From contig JBEINZ010000005.1 of assembly GCA_040377825.1 (NCBI GenBank), positions 1-36,915 on the forward strand: 36,915 nt of DNA, written 5' to 3'. The DNA comes from JBEINZ01 sp040377825 (GTDB taxonomy: Bacteria; Pseudomonadota; Alphaproteobacteria; Rhizobiales; Ancalomicrobiaceae). A program made the position numbers and the translations under genes. Below the pieces are notes generated by a model that did not search any database, had not been told where the DNA came from, and worked only from the letters and a program-made list of their open reading frames with translations. Each line of letters begins with the position of its first letter. The stretch's first letter is position 1. This document shows positions 16,956-24,645 of this stretch, in pieces.

Positions 16956-17807
16956 TCAGTTTTCGCGCCGAACGGCGCTTTCGTGCCAGCGCCGCAAGGC
17001 GAGATGGGCCACCAGACTGGTGAGCCCGAAGATCGCGACGCCCGTCGCCGAAAGCATCAAGAGCGCGGCGAAGAGGCGGGGGATGTTCAATCGGTATTGC
17101 GATTCAAGCAACCGAAAGGCAAGTCCGGAGCCGGCGCCGGCTGAACCGGCCGCGAACTCAGCCACGACCGCCGCAATCAGCGCGAGGCCGCCGCCGATTT
17201 TCAAACCCGCCATGAAGTAGGGCAGCGCGGCCGGAAGCTTGAGGTAAACCAAGGTCTGAAAGCGCGTCGCGCCGTAAAGCTCAAACAGATTGAGCAGGTT
17301 GTGATCGACGCTCTTCAGGCCCTGCGTTGTGTTGGACAGCACGGGGAAGAACGCGACGATAAAGGCGCAAAGCAACAGCGCGCTCTGCGTGCTCGGCGCG
17401 TAGATCAAAATGAGCGGCGCGACCGAAACGATCGGAGTCACCTGCAGGATGACCATATAGGGGTAGAAGGCGAGCTCGATCCACTTCGAGTGCGATAGAA
17501 CGACCGCCAGCAGAAGCCCGCCGACCAGCGCGAGCCCAAGCGCTTGAAAGGTAATGGTGACGGTGACGATCAGCGCCGGATAGAGCGTACCCCAGTCGTT
17601 GAAGAGCGTCGCCCAAACTAGGCCGGGCCGCGGCAGGATGTAGGGCTTGATGTCGTTTGCCACGACGTACCAATCCCAGATGAAGACGACGACCGCGAGA
17701 ATCGCAAGCGGCACACCGATGCGCAGGGCCCAATCCCGGAGCCGCGCCAGATCTGGACCCGCGCCAACGCGCGCGGAGTCGGCCTTGGTGGCGTCTATCG
17801 TGCTCAC
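16956..17807 (-). CDS. ABC transporter permease, SsuC/ThiX-like
   Basis: A 283-residue inner-membrane permease of the nitrate/sulfonate/taurine/pyrimidine group. About six hydrophobic segments are seen, and the ATPase-docking loop reads LFELYGATRFQTLVYLKLPAALPYF, the EAA-type motif of this group. The start is GTG at 17805-17807, overlapping the stop of the ATPase gene by 4 bases (GTGA). It is third in the operon. Its partners are the ATPase at 17804-18610 and the binding protein at 18707-19735, so the transporter is complete. Confidence 0.92.
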   Translation of the reverse strand: MSTIDATKADSARVGAGPDLARLRDWALRIGVPLAILAVVVFIWDWYVVANDIKPYILPRPGLVWATLFNDWGTLYPALIVTVTITFQALGLALVGGLLLAVVLSHSKWIELAFYPYMVILQVTPIVSVAPLILIYAPSTQSALLLCAFIVAFFPVLSNTTQGLKSVDHNLLNLFELYGATRFQTLVYLKLPAALPYFMAGLKIGGGLALIAAVVAEFAAGSAGAGSGLAFRLLESQYRLNIPRLFAALLMLSATGVAIFGLTSLVAHLALRRWHESAVRREN

Positions 17808-18610
17808 AGATGGCCCTCCATCCCGGCGTCACCCAAGTGCATGGCATCGTGCAGGGCAGCTGAGGCCCGGCGACAGTAATCGGCGTAGTCGACGGACGTG
17901 CGGAATTCTTCGCCACGTGGCATGGGCGCGTCGATGGCGAGTTCGGACACGACGCGTCCGGGGCGCGCCGCCATGACCACGACTCGGGTCGACAGGTAAA
18001 CCGACTCGAACACCGAATGGGTGACGAAAACCACCGTCCAACCGAGCCTTTCCTTGATCTCGAGAATATCGTTGTTCAGCTTGAAGCGCGTGATTTCGTC
18101 GAGCGCGGCGAAAGGTTCGTCCATCAGCAGGACTTTGGGCTGCATCACGAGGGCACGCGCGATCGATACGCGCATCTTCATGCCGCCGGACAATTCGCGC
18201 GGATAGGCCTGCGAGAACTTGGCGAGGCCGACGAGTTCCAGCGCGTTCATGATCTGCGCGCGCGCGTCGGATTTCGAAACGCCTTTAAGCCGCAGCGGCA
18301 GGTAAACATTGGCGAAAACCGTCGCCCAGGGCATCAGGGTCGGTTCCTGAAACACAAACCCGATCTCGCGAGACGGCTCGCCGCCCGCGTCATACCGCGA
18401 AGTCGGCCATTCCACCGTGCCGGAGGACGCCGCTCCGAGACCCGCGATGATCCGCAACGCCGTGGACTTGCCGCATCCGGACGGACCCAATAGGGAAACG
18501 AATTCACCAGGACGAATGTCGAGCGACATGTCCGACAAGGCGACCGTTCCGTTGGAAAAGGTCTTCGATATGCCTTTCAGCGATACGATAGGCTTTACGC
18601 TCGATATCAT
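17804..18610 (-). CDS. ABC transporter ATP-binding protein, SsuB/TauB-like
   Basis: A 268-residue cytoplasmic ATPase. Walker A is GPSGCGKST at residues 42-50, the Q-loop is in GFVFQEPTLMPW, the signature is LSGGMKMR, Walker B is VLLMDEPFAALDE, and the switch histidine is in VFVTHSVFES. All functional elements are intact. The ATG at 18610 gives the normal family N-terminus; the frame is open up to a TTG at 18634 that is less likely. A 96-base spacer containing a long hairpin separates it from the binding-protein gene. This is the only ABC ATPase encoded in the window. Confidence 0.93.
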   Translation of the reverse strand: MISSVKPIVSLKGISKTFSNGTVALSDMSLDIRPGEFVSLLGPSGCGKSTALRIIAGLGAASSGTVEWPTSRYDAGGEPSREIGFVFQEPTLMPWATVFANVYLPLRLKGVSKSDARAQIMNALELVGLAKFSQAYPRELSGGMKMRVSIARALVMQPKVLLMDEPFAALDEITRFKLNNDILEIKERLGWTVVFVTHSVFESVYLSTRVVVMAARPGRVVSELAIDAPMPRGEEFRTSVDYADYCRRASAALHDAMHLGDAGMEGHL

Positions 18611-18640
18611 TCCGTCGCTTTCGTCGGCTGTCAATAAAAC

Positions 18641-18686
18641 CCCGCCCCTACTCCTCGCGCACGTATGGACAAGAAGTAGAGACGGG
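18641..18686 (-). terminator. Intercistronic hairpin between binding-protein and ATPase genes
   Basis: On the minus-strand transcript the arm CCCGTCTCTACT (18675-18686) pairs along 12 bases with AGTAGGGGCGGG (18641-18652), allowing two G-U pairs, around a 22-base loop, and is followed by GTTTTATT. It starts about 20 bases after the binding-protein stop. It may stop part of the transcripts or protect the upstream message, giving more binding protein than membrane components. Confidence 0.6.
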
Positions 18687-18706
18687 ATAAAATGCAGACT
18701 TAGATC

Positions 18707-19735
18707 TTAGCCGCCGAGCTTCTTCTTAACGTCGAGGCCGACGCCCTTGCAGACATACTTCGTCATGAAAGACTTCGTATAATCCACGGAAGCCTCGATG
18801 ACTTTGGCGTTAGCCATCTTGGTGAAGAAGGACTTATGCTGGGCGTCGACCATGCAGCCGATACCCTTGGTCAGCGCCTCACCAGATTCGACGATGCCAT
18901 ATTCCTTTAACTTGGCGATGGAGAAGGCGAGCTGCGCGTCCGACATCTCCGGATTGTCTTTCTTAATCAGCGCATTGGCGGCCTTGTTGTCGCCATAGAG
19001 GTAATTGTACCAGCCGATCGTCGTGGCATCGACAAAGCGCTGAACGAGATCGGACTTCTCGGACACCATCTTCTGCGTCGTTTCGATCGTCGTCGAATAG
19101 GTGTCGAAGCCGTTATCGGCGAGCAAGAAGATCTTGGGCTTCCAGCCAGCCTGCTTCTCGACTGCAAAGGGCTCGGACGTAATATAGCCCTGCTGCCCGG
19201 ACTTCTTGTCGGCGATGAACGGAGCCGGATTATAGGTATAGGGTTTGAACTGCTCGTCCTTGAAGCCCGGATAGGCGACCTTCATCCACTGGAAGAAGGT
19301 GATAAAGCCGTCCTTGCCAAGGAACAACGTCTGCAGCTTGGCAAGATCGGCGAATTTTTCCGCGCCGGAATCCGGATGCGCCATGATCATCTGCGGATCT
19401 TTTTGGAAGATCGCGGCCACGACCACCGTCGGGATGCCTTGCTTGACCGAGTCAAGAGACGCCAACATGTTGCCGCCCATATAGAAATCGATCTTGCCGG
19501 CGATCAGCAGCGTGCGGTTGGCGGCCTGCGGACCGCCTTGCACGATCGTAACATCGAGGCCGTACTTCTTGTATGTGCCGTCGGCCACAGCCTGATAGTA
19601 GCCGCCATGCTCCGCCTGAGCGAGCCAGTTGGTGCCGAAGGTGACTTTGTCCTGCGCTGCCGCAGGCGCGGTCAGGCCGGCGGTGACGACGAGCGCCGCG
19701 GCGAGCCTCGATACGCTGTTGTACTTGAATGACAT
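18707..19735 (-). CDS. ABC transporter substrate-binding protein, NMT1/THI5-like
   Basis: A 342-residue periplasmic binding protein. The signal peptide is about residues 1-26 (AAALVVTAGLTAPAAAQD). The mature start KVTFGTNWLAQAEHGGYYQAVADGTYKKYGLDV is the typical opening of NMT1/THI5-like proteins, whose ligands include thiamine-type pyrimidines, riboflavin and other heterocycles. MGGNML and SEPFAVEK segments agree with the fold. The ATG at 19735 has GGGAG 8 bases upstream; the longer open frame is not credible. First gene of the six-gene minus operon, divergent from RidA and 8-oxoguanine deaminase. The ligand is probably a planar N-heterocycle, inferred from family and neighbours. Confidence 0.92.
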   Translation of the reverse strand: MSFKYNSVSRLAAALVVTAGLTAPAAAQDKVTFGTNWLAQAEHGGYYQAVADGTYKKYGLDVTIVQGGPQAANRTLLIAGKIDFYMGGNMLASLDSVKQGIPTVVVAAIFQKDPQMIMAHPDSGAEKFADLAKLQTLFLGKDGFITFFQWMKVAYPGFKDEQFKPYTYNPAPFIADKKSGQQGYITSEPFAVEKQAGWKPKIFLLADNGFDTYSTTIETTQKMVSEKSDLVQRFVDATTIGWYNYLYGDNKAANALIKKDNPEMSDAQLAFSIAKLKEYGIVESGEALTKGIGCMVDAQHKSFFTKMANAKVIEASVDYTKSFMTKYVCKGVGLDVKKKLGG

Positions 19736-20040
19736 GAGAATCTCCCTTGCGCGACCGTTGGCCTGGGTATCGTCCGCGCATGCTGCGCGGCATCCGCCCG
19801 CTCCGAGACGTGTCGATGAACGTTCCAATTACGCAAGCTCCATGCCATCGAAGTTGCGCCGCGCGCTTCGGTCGACGATCGCTTCGAGGACATGGAAACA
19901 CCATTGCTCTTGCACACAAGATGGTCAAGCGCCTGCATTTTGGACAGTTTGTAACTCTGGCACGCTCAGCCTTCGGCTTGCTTGATCTTCTGGCAGCCCA
20001 TACTGTGTGTCTTCAAATGTCTTTAGGCTCGCTGTGAAGC
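19736..20040. other. Divergent intergenic region (305 bases) between the two N-heterocycle operons
   Basis: No reading frame in it looks like a gene. It must hold promoters for both operons, but no strong -35/-10 pair stands out on either strand. A short palindrome CTTG-CACA-CAAG (19909-19920) lies in its middle and could be a regulator site. A CT-rich, lower-GC stretch (19950-20035) precedes RidA, whose ATG has only a weak ribosome binding site. Confidence 0.5.
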
Positions 20041-20430
20041 ATGTTGAAGAGTTTGGCGCCCTCCATCATCCGTGCTCCGTTCGGCCGCTACAGTCATGGA
20101 ATAGAAGTTCCCTCTGGAGCCGAACTGATCTTTGTTTCCGGCCAACTCGGCGTGCGTGGCGACGACACCGTGCCGGAGTCCGTGGAAGAGCAAACCGAAA
20201 TATGCTTCGCCAATGTCGCCGCCATTTTAGGCGCGGCCGGCCTCGATCTGTCCGACGTCGTGCAGATCCGCGCCTTCGTGACCGATCGCGCCTTCATGAG
20301 GCCATATATGGCGGTGCGCGACCGTTTGGTCGGCGCGCCCGCCCCGGCCTCGACATTGATGATCGTCTCAGGCTTCACCCGGGCGGAGATGAAAGTCGAG
20401 GTCGAGGTCGTCGCCGCCCGGATCGCCTGA
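20041..20430 (+). CDS. RidA/YjgF family protein lacking the canonical catalytic arginine
   Basis: A 129-residue small cytoplasmic protein, expected to form trimers. FVSGQLGV (residues 31-38) and the C-terminal KVEVEVVAARIA are family landmarks. In enamine/imine deaminases such as RidA an Arg precedes the Ser/Thr of the P-x-R-S/T segment; here the segment is GAPAPASTLMIV and the position is Ala (about residue 103). That places it among the Rid subfamilies without the imine-hydrolase Arg, so another role (ligand binding or a different hydrolysis) is more likely. It is first gene of the plus operon, followed after 37 bases by 8-oxoguanine deaminase. RidA-like proteins are frequent in purine and pyrimidine degradation operons (RutC is an example). 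Confidence 0.88.
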   Translation: MLKSLAPSIIRAPFGRYSHGIEVPSGAELIFVSGQLGVRGDDTVPESVEEQTEICFANVAAILGAAGLDLSDVVQIRAFVTDRAFMRPYMAVRDRLVGAPAPASTLMIVSGFTRAEMKVEVEVVAARIA

Positions 20431-20467
20431 CCGGCTTAATCCATTCGATATCCCTGAAGGACATCCC

Positions 20468-21817
20468 ATGCGCATTTGGTTGAAGGATCCGATCGCCGTT
20501 CTCGCCGATGGCGCTGAACGCGGCATGGTCGTGGACGGCAAGACGATCGTGGAATTGGTCGGGCGCGGCACGGAGCCGGCATCCCCAGTCGATGCGATCT
20601 TCGACGCCTCGCGCCATGTCGCGATCCCCGGCTTGGTGAACACGCACCACCATATGTTCCAGACCCTCACTCGCGCGCATCCGGCGGGCCTCAACAAGCC
20701 GCTCTTCACATGGTTGGAAGGTCTTTTTCCGATCTGGGCCACCAATGTTAAGCCGGATAACTTTCGCCTTGCAAGCCGGCTGGCCTTGACCGAACTCTTG
20801 ATGTCCGGCTGCACCACCGTCTCCGATCATCAGTATCTGTTCACGCCCGGCCTAGAGGACGCCATGGACGTCCAGGCCGAGGAAGCCGGCAAGCTCGGCA
20901 TGCGTATGACGCTGACGCGTGGTTCGCTCAATCTAGAGGTCGAGGACGGCGGCAACGCGGTGCCCGGCTCGACCCAGGACATCGACACGATCCTCGCTGA
21001 CTGCGAGCGCATTCTCGGGCGATATCACGACAAATCCGAGGGCGCGATGCTCCAGGTTGCGCTTGCGCCCTGCGCGCCGTTCAACGTAACGAAGACGCTC
21101 ATGCGCGAGACGGTCGATCTGGCGACCCGACACGATTGCCGCCTTCATACCCATCTCGGCGAGACGCGCCAGGAAAACGACTACTGCATGCACCACTTCC
21201 AGTGTCGACCGGTCGACTATCTGGAAGAGGTCGGCTGGCTCAATGACCGCGTTTGGGTGGCCCACGGCATCCATTTCAATGACGATGAAGTGCAGCGCCT
21301 CGGCCGGCACGGCGTGGGAGTATGTCACTGCCCGACGTCGAACATGGTGCTGGCCTCCGGCAATTGCCGCACGCGCGAATTAGAGGCGGCCGGCAGCCCT
21401 GTCGGGCTCGGCGTCGACGGCTCGGCGTCCAACGACAATTCCAATCTCATGGAATCCGTGCGCCATGCCCTTATGATTAACCGGCTCACGTATGACGCAT
21501 CGATTACTCATCTCGACGCGCTGCGCTGGGCAACATCGGGCTCGGCGAAGCTCTTGGGGAGGTCGGACATCGGCGAGATCGCCGTTGGCAAACAGGCCGA
21601 TTTAGCGCTTTTCACGCTCGACGAGCTGCGCTTTTCAGGCGCCGGCGATCCGATCGCGGCCCTGGTTTTATGCGGGGCGCATCGCGCCGATCGCGTGATG
21701 ATCGCCGGGGAATGGCGCGTTGTCGACGGCATGCCCGTCGGGGTCGACGTGGCGCGACTGCGCGCCGAACATGGCGCCGCCGCACGCCGCTTCCTGGAGC
21801 ATTTCCCGATCGGATGA
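20468..21817 (+). CDS. 8-oxoguanine deaminase
   Basis: A 449-residue amidohydrolase that should deaminate 8-oxoguanine to urate, with possible activity on related purines or pterins. Highly characteristic segments are the start MRIWLKDPIAVLADG, NTHHHMFQTLTRAHP with metal ligands His60 and His62, the SGCTTVSDHQYLF segment, THLGETRQEN, AHGIHF and VDGSASNDNSNL, and DELRFSGAGDPIAALVLCGAHRADRV near the end. These agree with the Pseudomonas-type enzyme described for 8-oxoguanine and isocytosine. AAGGA lies about 7 bases before the ATG. The last seven residues fall in palindromic repeat copy B. It sits between RidA and a creatininase-family gene, divergent from an N-heterocycle transporter. Confidence 0.92.
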   Translation: MRIWLKDPIAVLADGAERGMVVDGKTIVELVGRGTEPASPVDAIFDASRHVAIPGLVNTHHHMFQTLTRAHPAGLNKPLFTWLEGLFPIWATNVKPDNFRLASRLALTELLMSGCTTVSDHQYLFTPGLEDAMDVQAEEAGKLGMRMTLTRGSLNLEVEDGGNAVPGSTQDIDTILADCERILGRYHDKSEGAMLQVALAPCAPFNVTKTLMRETVDLATRHDCRLHTHLGETRQENDYCMHHFQCRPVDYLEEVGWLNDRVWVAHGIHFNDDEVQRLGRHGVGVCHCPTSNMVLASGNCRTRELEAAGSPVGLGVDGSASNDNSNLMESVRHALMINRLTYDASITHLDALRWATSGSAKLLGRSDIGEIAVGKQADLALFTLDELRFSGAGDPIAALVLCGAHRADRVMIAGEWRVVDGMPVGVDVARLRAEHGAAARRFLEHFPIG

Positions 21818-21907
21818 AATCTTACGATCGACCGGGAATTGATCCAGAGTCATGAACTTGAGCCGGTCCTTTTCGTTCGGATCGCTTCGATCCAAACGGG
21901 ACAGGCC
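21793..21907 (-). repeat. Dispersed palindromic repeat, copy B
   Basis: About 115 bases; its reverse complement aligns end to end with 7416-7529. It includes a strong hairpin with arms GTTTGGATCG and CGATCCGAAC around AAG (one G-U pair), 21873-21895 region, and CGATCG arms elsewhere. It covers the stop codon and the last seven codons of the 8-oxoguanine deaminase gene and most of the 113-base gap before the creatininase gene, so it is transcribed within that operon. Confidence 0.8.
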
Positions 21908-21930
21908 CTGGAAACAATCTGAGGATCCCC

Positions 21931-22743
21931 ATGCCGCCGAAACGCTTCTGGCACGAGTTGACAAGCTTCGATTTCCGCGTGCCGGAGGTAAAGGACTGGA
22001 TCGCCGTCCTACCGGTCGCCGCCATCGAGCAGCACGGCCCGCACCTGCCGGTCGCGACCGACATGATTATCAACGACGGCCATATCGCGCGGACGCTCGC
22101 GATCTTAGCCGACGATTTGCCGGTGCTCTTTCTGCCGACGCAGGCGATCGGCAAGTCCAACGAGCATATCTCCTCGCCGGGAACGCTGACCTTCGGCTGG
22201 GAAACCGTGATCAAGGCTTGGCTCGACATCGGTGACAGTGTCGCGCGAGCGGGCGTGCGCAAGCTTGTTATCGTCAATAGCCATGGCGGCAACGTGCCGA
22301 TCATCGATATCGTGGCCCGCGAGATGCGGGTCAAACACGACATGCTGTGCGTGGCGACCGGATGGTCGCGTTTCGGCCATCCGGACGGACTTTATGGCGA
22401 ACAGGACCGCAAGTTCGGCATCCACGGCGGCGACATCGAAACGTCGATCATGCTCGCGCTGCGCCCGGATCTCGTCCGCATGAGCGAAGCCAAGGATTTC
22501 CGCTCGGCGCAGGAAGGTTTCGAGCGCGATTTCAGGCATCTGCGTGCCCACGGTCAGAGCCAGTTCGGCTGGAAGGCGCAGGATTTAAACCCGGACGGCA
22601 CGGTCGGCAACGCATCAATCGCGACGCGCGAGAAGGGCGAGGCCTCCCTAGCGCATGCGGCGCGCGCCATGGTCGACCTTCTCGCGGACGTCCACGCATT
22701 CGATGCCGCGCGTCTATGGAAACCTAGCGGCGTCGATCATTGA
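21931..22743 (+). CDS. Creatininase-family amidohydrolase
   Basis: A 270-residue cytoplasmic metal-dependent hydrolase of the creatininase/formamide hydrolase family, which opens cyclic amides or hydrolyses formamides. Metal ligands are in AIEQHGPHLPVATD (Glu33, His35, Asp44), NSHGGN and IHGGDIETS, all intact. GAGGA lies about 7 bases before the ATG. Third gene of the plus operon, behind RidA and 8-oxoguanine deaminase; it would act on a ring or acyclic amide further down the same route. Creatinine itself is possible because creatinine-type deaminases belong to the CodA family present in the divergent operon, but neither creatinase nor a hydantoinase is seen here. Confidence 0.9.
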   Translation: MPPKRFWHELTSFDFRVPEVKDWIAVLPVAAIEQHGPHLPVATDMIINDGHIARTLAILADDLPVLFLPTQAIGKSNEHISSPGTLTFGWETVIKAWLDIGDSVARAGVRKLVIVNSHGGNVPIIDIVAREMRVKHDMLCVATGWSRFGHPDGLYGEQDRKFGIHGGDIETSIMLALRPDLVRMSEAKDFRSAQEGFERDFRHLRAHGQSQFGWKAQDLNPDGTVGNASIATREKGEASLAHAARAMVDLLADVHAFDAARLWKPSGVDH

Positions 22744-22759
22744 GCATCGAAAGTGTCCC

Positions 22760-22785
22760 CCGCCGGCATTTGCGCATGCCGGCGG
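22760..22785. terminator. Strong hairpin between convergent genes
   Basis: CCGCCGGCAT (22760-22769) and ATGCCGGCGG (22776-22785) form a perfect 10-base stem with a TTGCGC loop, 17 bases after the creatininase stop and 49 bases beyond the DUF533 stop. No T-run follows directly; TTTTTT occurs near 22815. A bidirectional terminator or 3'-end stabiliser is likely. Confidence 0.6.
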
Positions 22786-22833
22786 ACGAGTTTGGCAAAT
22801 TGCGGGTGGTTCGGATTTTTTCGCCGATAACCC

Positions 22834-23715
22834 TTACGCGACCCGGGCTTCCTGTACCCGACGATCGATTTCGGAGACCAAGCTTGGCGTCAGCGATAGC
22901 CGCTGGGCCAATTGCGCAAGGTACGCCTTTTCCGACGCCTTGTCGGGCTGGATCGCCAAGGCGGACGCCGCGTAGATCTGGTTGGCGATCTCGGGCGTCT
23001 TTGCGAGCTTTACGACCTTCTCGATATCAGGCGGTCCGGCCATCTCACGCTCGACCATACGGCGTGCCTCGCCATCAAGGCCAGCTTCTTCCTGCTTTTC
23101 CATGATGATCTTGTGTTCTTTGGCATCGATTACGCCATCAGCCTTGGCGGCATTAACCATGGCGACAAGGAGAGAGGTCGCGAGACCGGGTTCATCCCTG
23201 GACGTGAAACGCGGCATGAACGCCGCATCGGATCCCTGGCCGCGTCCGTGACCACGGCCCCTGGCTAATTCGCTGGCGGTTTCACTGACACGCTCGGCGA
23301 TGCGTTCGCCCATGGTTCCGCCGACGCGTTCGCCGGTCTTTGCTCCGAACCGGTCTTTGCTCCGGGCCTCCCGCGGTTCCTGCGAATCATGGTAGGCGCG
23401 ATAAGCCAAGGTTCCGAGCGCGGCGAGCGCGCCGAGCTGCATGACTGACGCGCCAACCGATCGGCCGGCGCGCGTGCCAAGCATCAACGTTAACAGCCCG
23501 CCCGCCGCCGCGCCCATCCCAAGGGCGCTGGCATGCTCGCCGAAATAGTCTCGGGCTTCCTGCAGTCGGCTATCACCCATGACTTTATTCGCCATGCGGG
23601 TCGCCTTCGCGGCGCCCTGCTCAAGTGCATGAGTTCCGGCCTGAACAAAGCTATCAACGGCTTCGCCGCTCTGTTGGCCAATGGTTTGGTCGTTCGTTTT
23701 CTTTGCATCTAACAT
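22834..23715 (-). CDS. DUF533 (TerB-like) protein
   Basis: A 293-residue protein with a C-terminal DUF533 domain from about residue 175 to the end (LLVAMVNAAKADGVIDAKEHKIIMEKQEEAGL then SALAIQPDKASEKAYLAQLAQRLSL), similar to the tellurite-resistance TerB fold and to E. coli YebE. A hydrophobic Gly/Ala-rich segment at about 64-107 may be membrane-associated. The middle (about 115-160) is charged and includes a short Gly-Arg-His repeat (GRGHGRGQG). The function of DUF533 proteins is not established; envelope stress is often suspected. GGAGG lies 9 bases before the ATG. It follows eda on the same strand but with a 93-base gap and its own candidate operator, so it may be transcribed alone. Confidence 0.87.
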   Translation of the reverse strand: MLDAKKTNDQTIGQQSGEAVDSFVQAGTHALEQGAAKATRMANKVMGDSRLQEARDYFGEHASALGMGAAAGGLLTLMLGTRAGRSVGASVMQLGALAALGTLAYRAYHDSQEPREARSKDRFGAKTGERVGGTMGERIAERVSETASELARGRGHGRGQGSDAAFMPRFTSRDEPGLATSLLVAMVNAAKADGVIDAKEHKIIMEKQEEAGLDGEARRMVEREMAGPPDIEKVVKLAKTPEIANQIYAASALAIQPDKASEKAYLAQLAQRLSLTPSLVSEIDRRVQEARVA

Positions 23716-23746
23716 GGGAGAGCCTCCGCTCGAAACGCAACGCTCA

Positions 23747-23762
23747 CACGACTAAAGTCGTG
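23747..23762. promoter_or_regulatory. 16-base palindrome upstream of the DUF533 gene
   Basis: CACGACT-AA-AGTCGTG is a perfect 7-base inverted repeat with a 2-base centre, 32-47 bases upstream of the DUF533 start. The tiny centre favours a protein-binding site over an RNA hairpin. Confidence 0.35.
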
Positions 23763-23808
23763 CAGCCCTGGACGAAACTCGGAGGCGAGCGAAGTGTTCC
23801 GGAGGTCG

Positions 23809-24450
23809 TTAGGGACGTCGAGGCAAGGCCGCGGCCTCGCGCGCGAGGGCCTCGACCCGCCCCCAATCGCCGGACGCTAGCGCGTCGGACGGAGCGACCC
23901 AGGACCCGCCAATACAGGCAACATTCGGCAGTCCCAGATACGATGGCGCCGTCTCAAGCGTGATGTTGCCCGTTGGGCAGAAGCGCACCAACGGCAGCGG
24001 CGCGGCAAGCGCGCGGATATAGGCCGGTCCACCGGCCGGGGCGGCGGGGAAGAACTTCATTCGACGATAGCCATGTTCCATGAGCGCCATGGCCTCGGTC
24101 GCTGTCGCGATGCCCGGCAAGAGCGGCACGGGAGCGTCGAGGGCAGCCTCGATCAATTTCGGCGGACTGCCGGGCGACACCAGGAACTCCGCGCCGGCGG
24201 CAATCGCGGCGTTCATTTGATCGATGTCAAGCACGGTACCCGCGCCGACAATCGATCCCTCGACACTCTTGCAGGCCTTCAGACACGCCAAGGCCGCTGG
24301 CGTCCGCAAGGTGATTTCGAGTACTGGTAGCCCACCGGCGACGAGCGCGCGGGCAAGGGCGGCTGCTTGCGCCGGATGTTCCAGCGTGAGCACCGGTATG
24401 ACGGGCGCAAGGCCCATGATCTCGTCGAGACGCGCGATGTTCTGAGTCAT
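23809..24450 (-). CDS. eda: 2-dehydro-3-deoxy-phosphogluconate (KDPG) aldolase
   Basis: A 213-residue class I aldolase that splits KDPG to pyruvate and glyceraldehyde 3-phosphate in the Entner-Doudoroff route; relatives also act on 4-hydroxy-2-oxoglutarate, KDPGal and sulfo-KDG. Catalytic Glu45 (VLEITLRT) and Schiff-base Lys132 (RRMKFFPA) are present, as are VGAGTVLD, PGIATATE, FCPTGNI and CIGGSWVAP. The ATG at 24450 gives the standard length; the open frame beyond it has a non-conserved N-terminus. GGA lies 5 bases upstream. It is divergent from the FAH-family hydrolase gene across 195 bases. No dehydratase partner (edd) is in the window. Confidence 0.93.
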   Translation of the reverse strand: MTQNIARLDEIMGLAPVIPVLTLEHPAQAAALARALVAGGLPVLEITLRTPAALACLKACKSVEGSIVGAGTVLDIDQMNAAIAAGAEFLVSPGSPPKLIEAALDAPVPLLPGIATATEAMALMEHGYRRMKFFPAAPAGGPAYIRALAAPLPLVRFCPTGNITLETAPSYLGLPNVACIGGSWVAPSDALASGDWGRVEALAREAAALPRRP

Positions 24451-24645
24451 GATTTCCGTGTAATCGATCCGAGCGCGGAACGAAAGCGAGTTATGCACCG
24501 AGGCACGGTTCCATCGCGCCGTGACGCGAAGACCTCCGTTATCCTGGCTTGTCGGATCGCGCCTTGATCGGCGTGCGGCTGAGGGATAACTCGTTTCCAT
24601 AATGGGCGCGCCGTTCAGTCGCGACTTGAACGGTCGGAAACCGCC

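Noticed and set aside
19958..19982. Sigma-54 promoter (TGGCACG ... TTGC) upstream of RidA
   Set aside because: The spacing between the GG and GC elements is far too long for the -24/-12 pattern.
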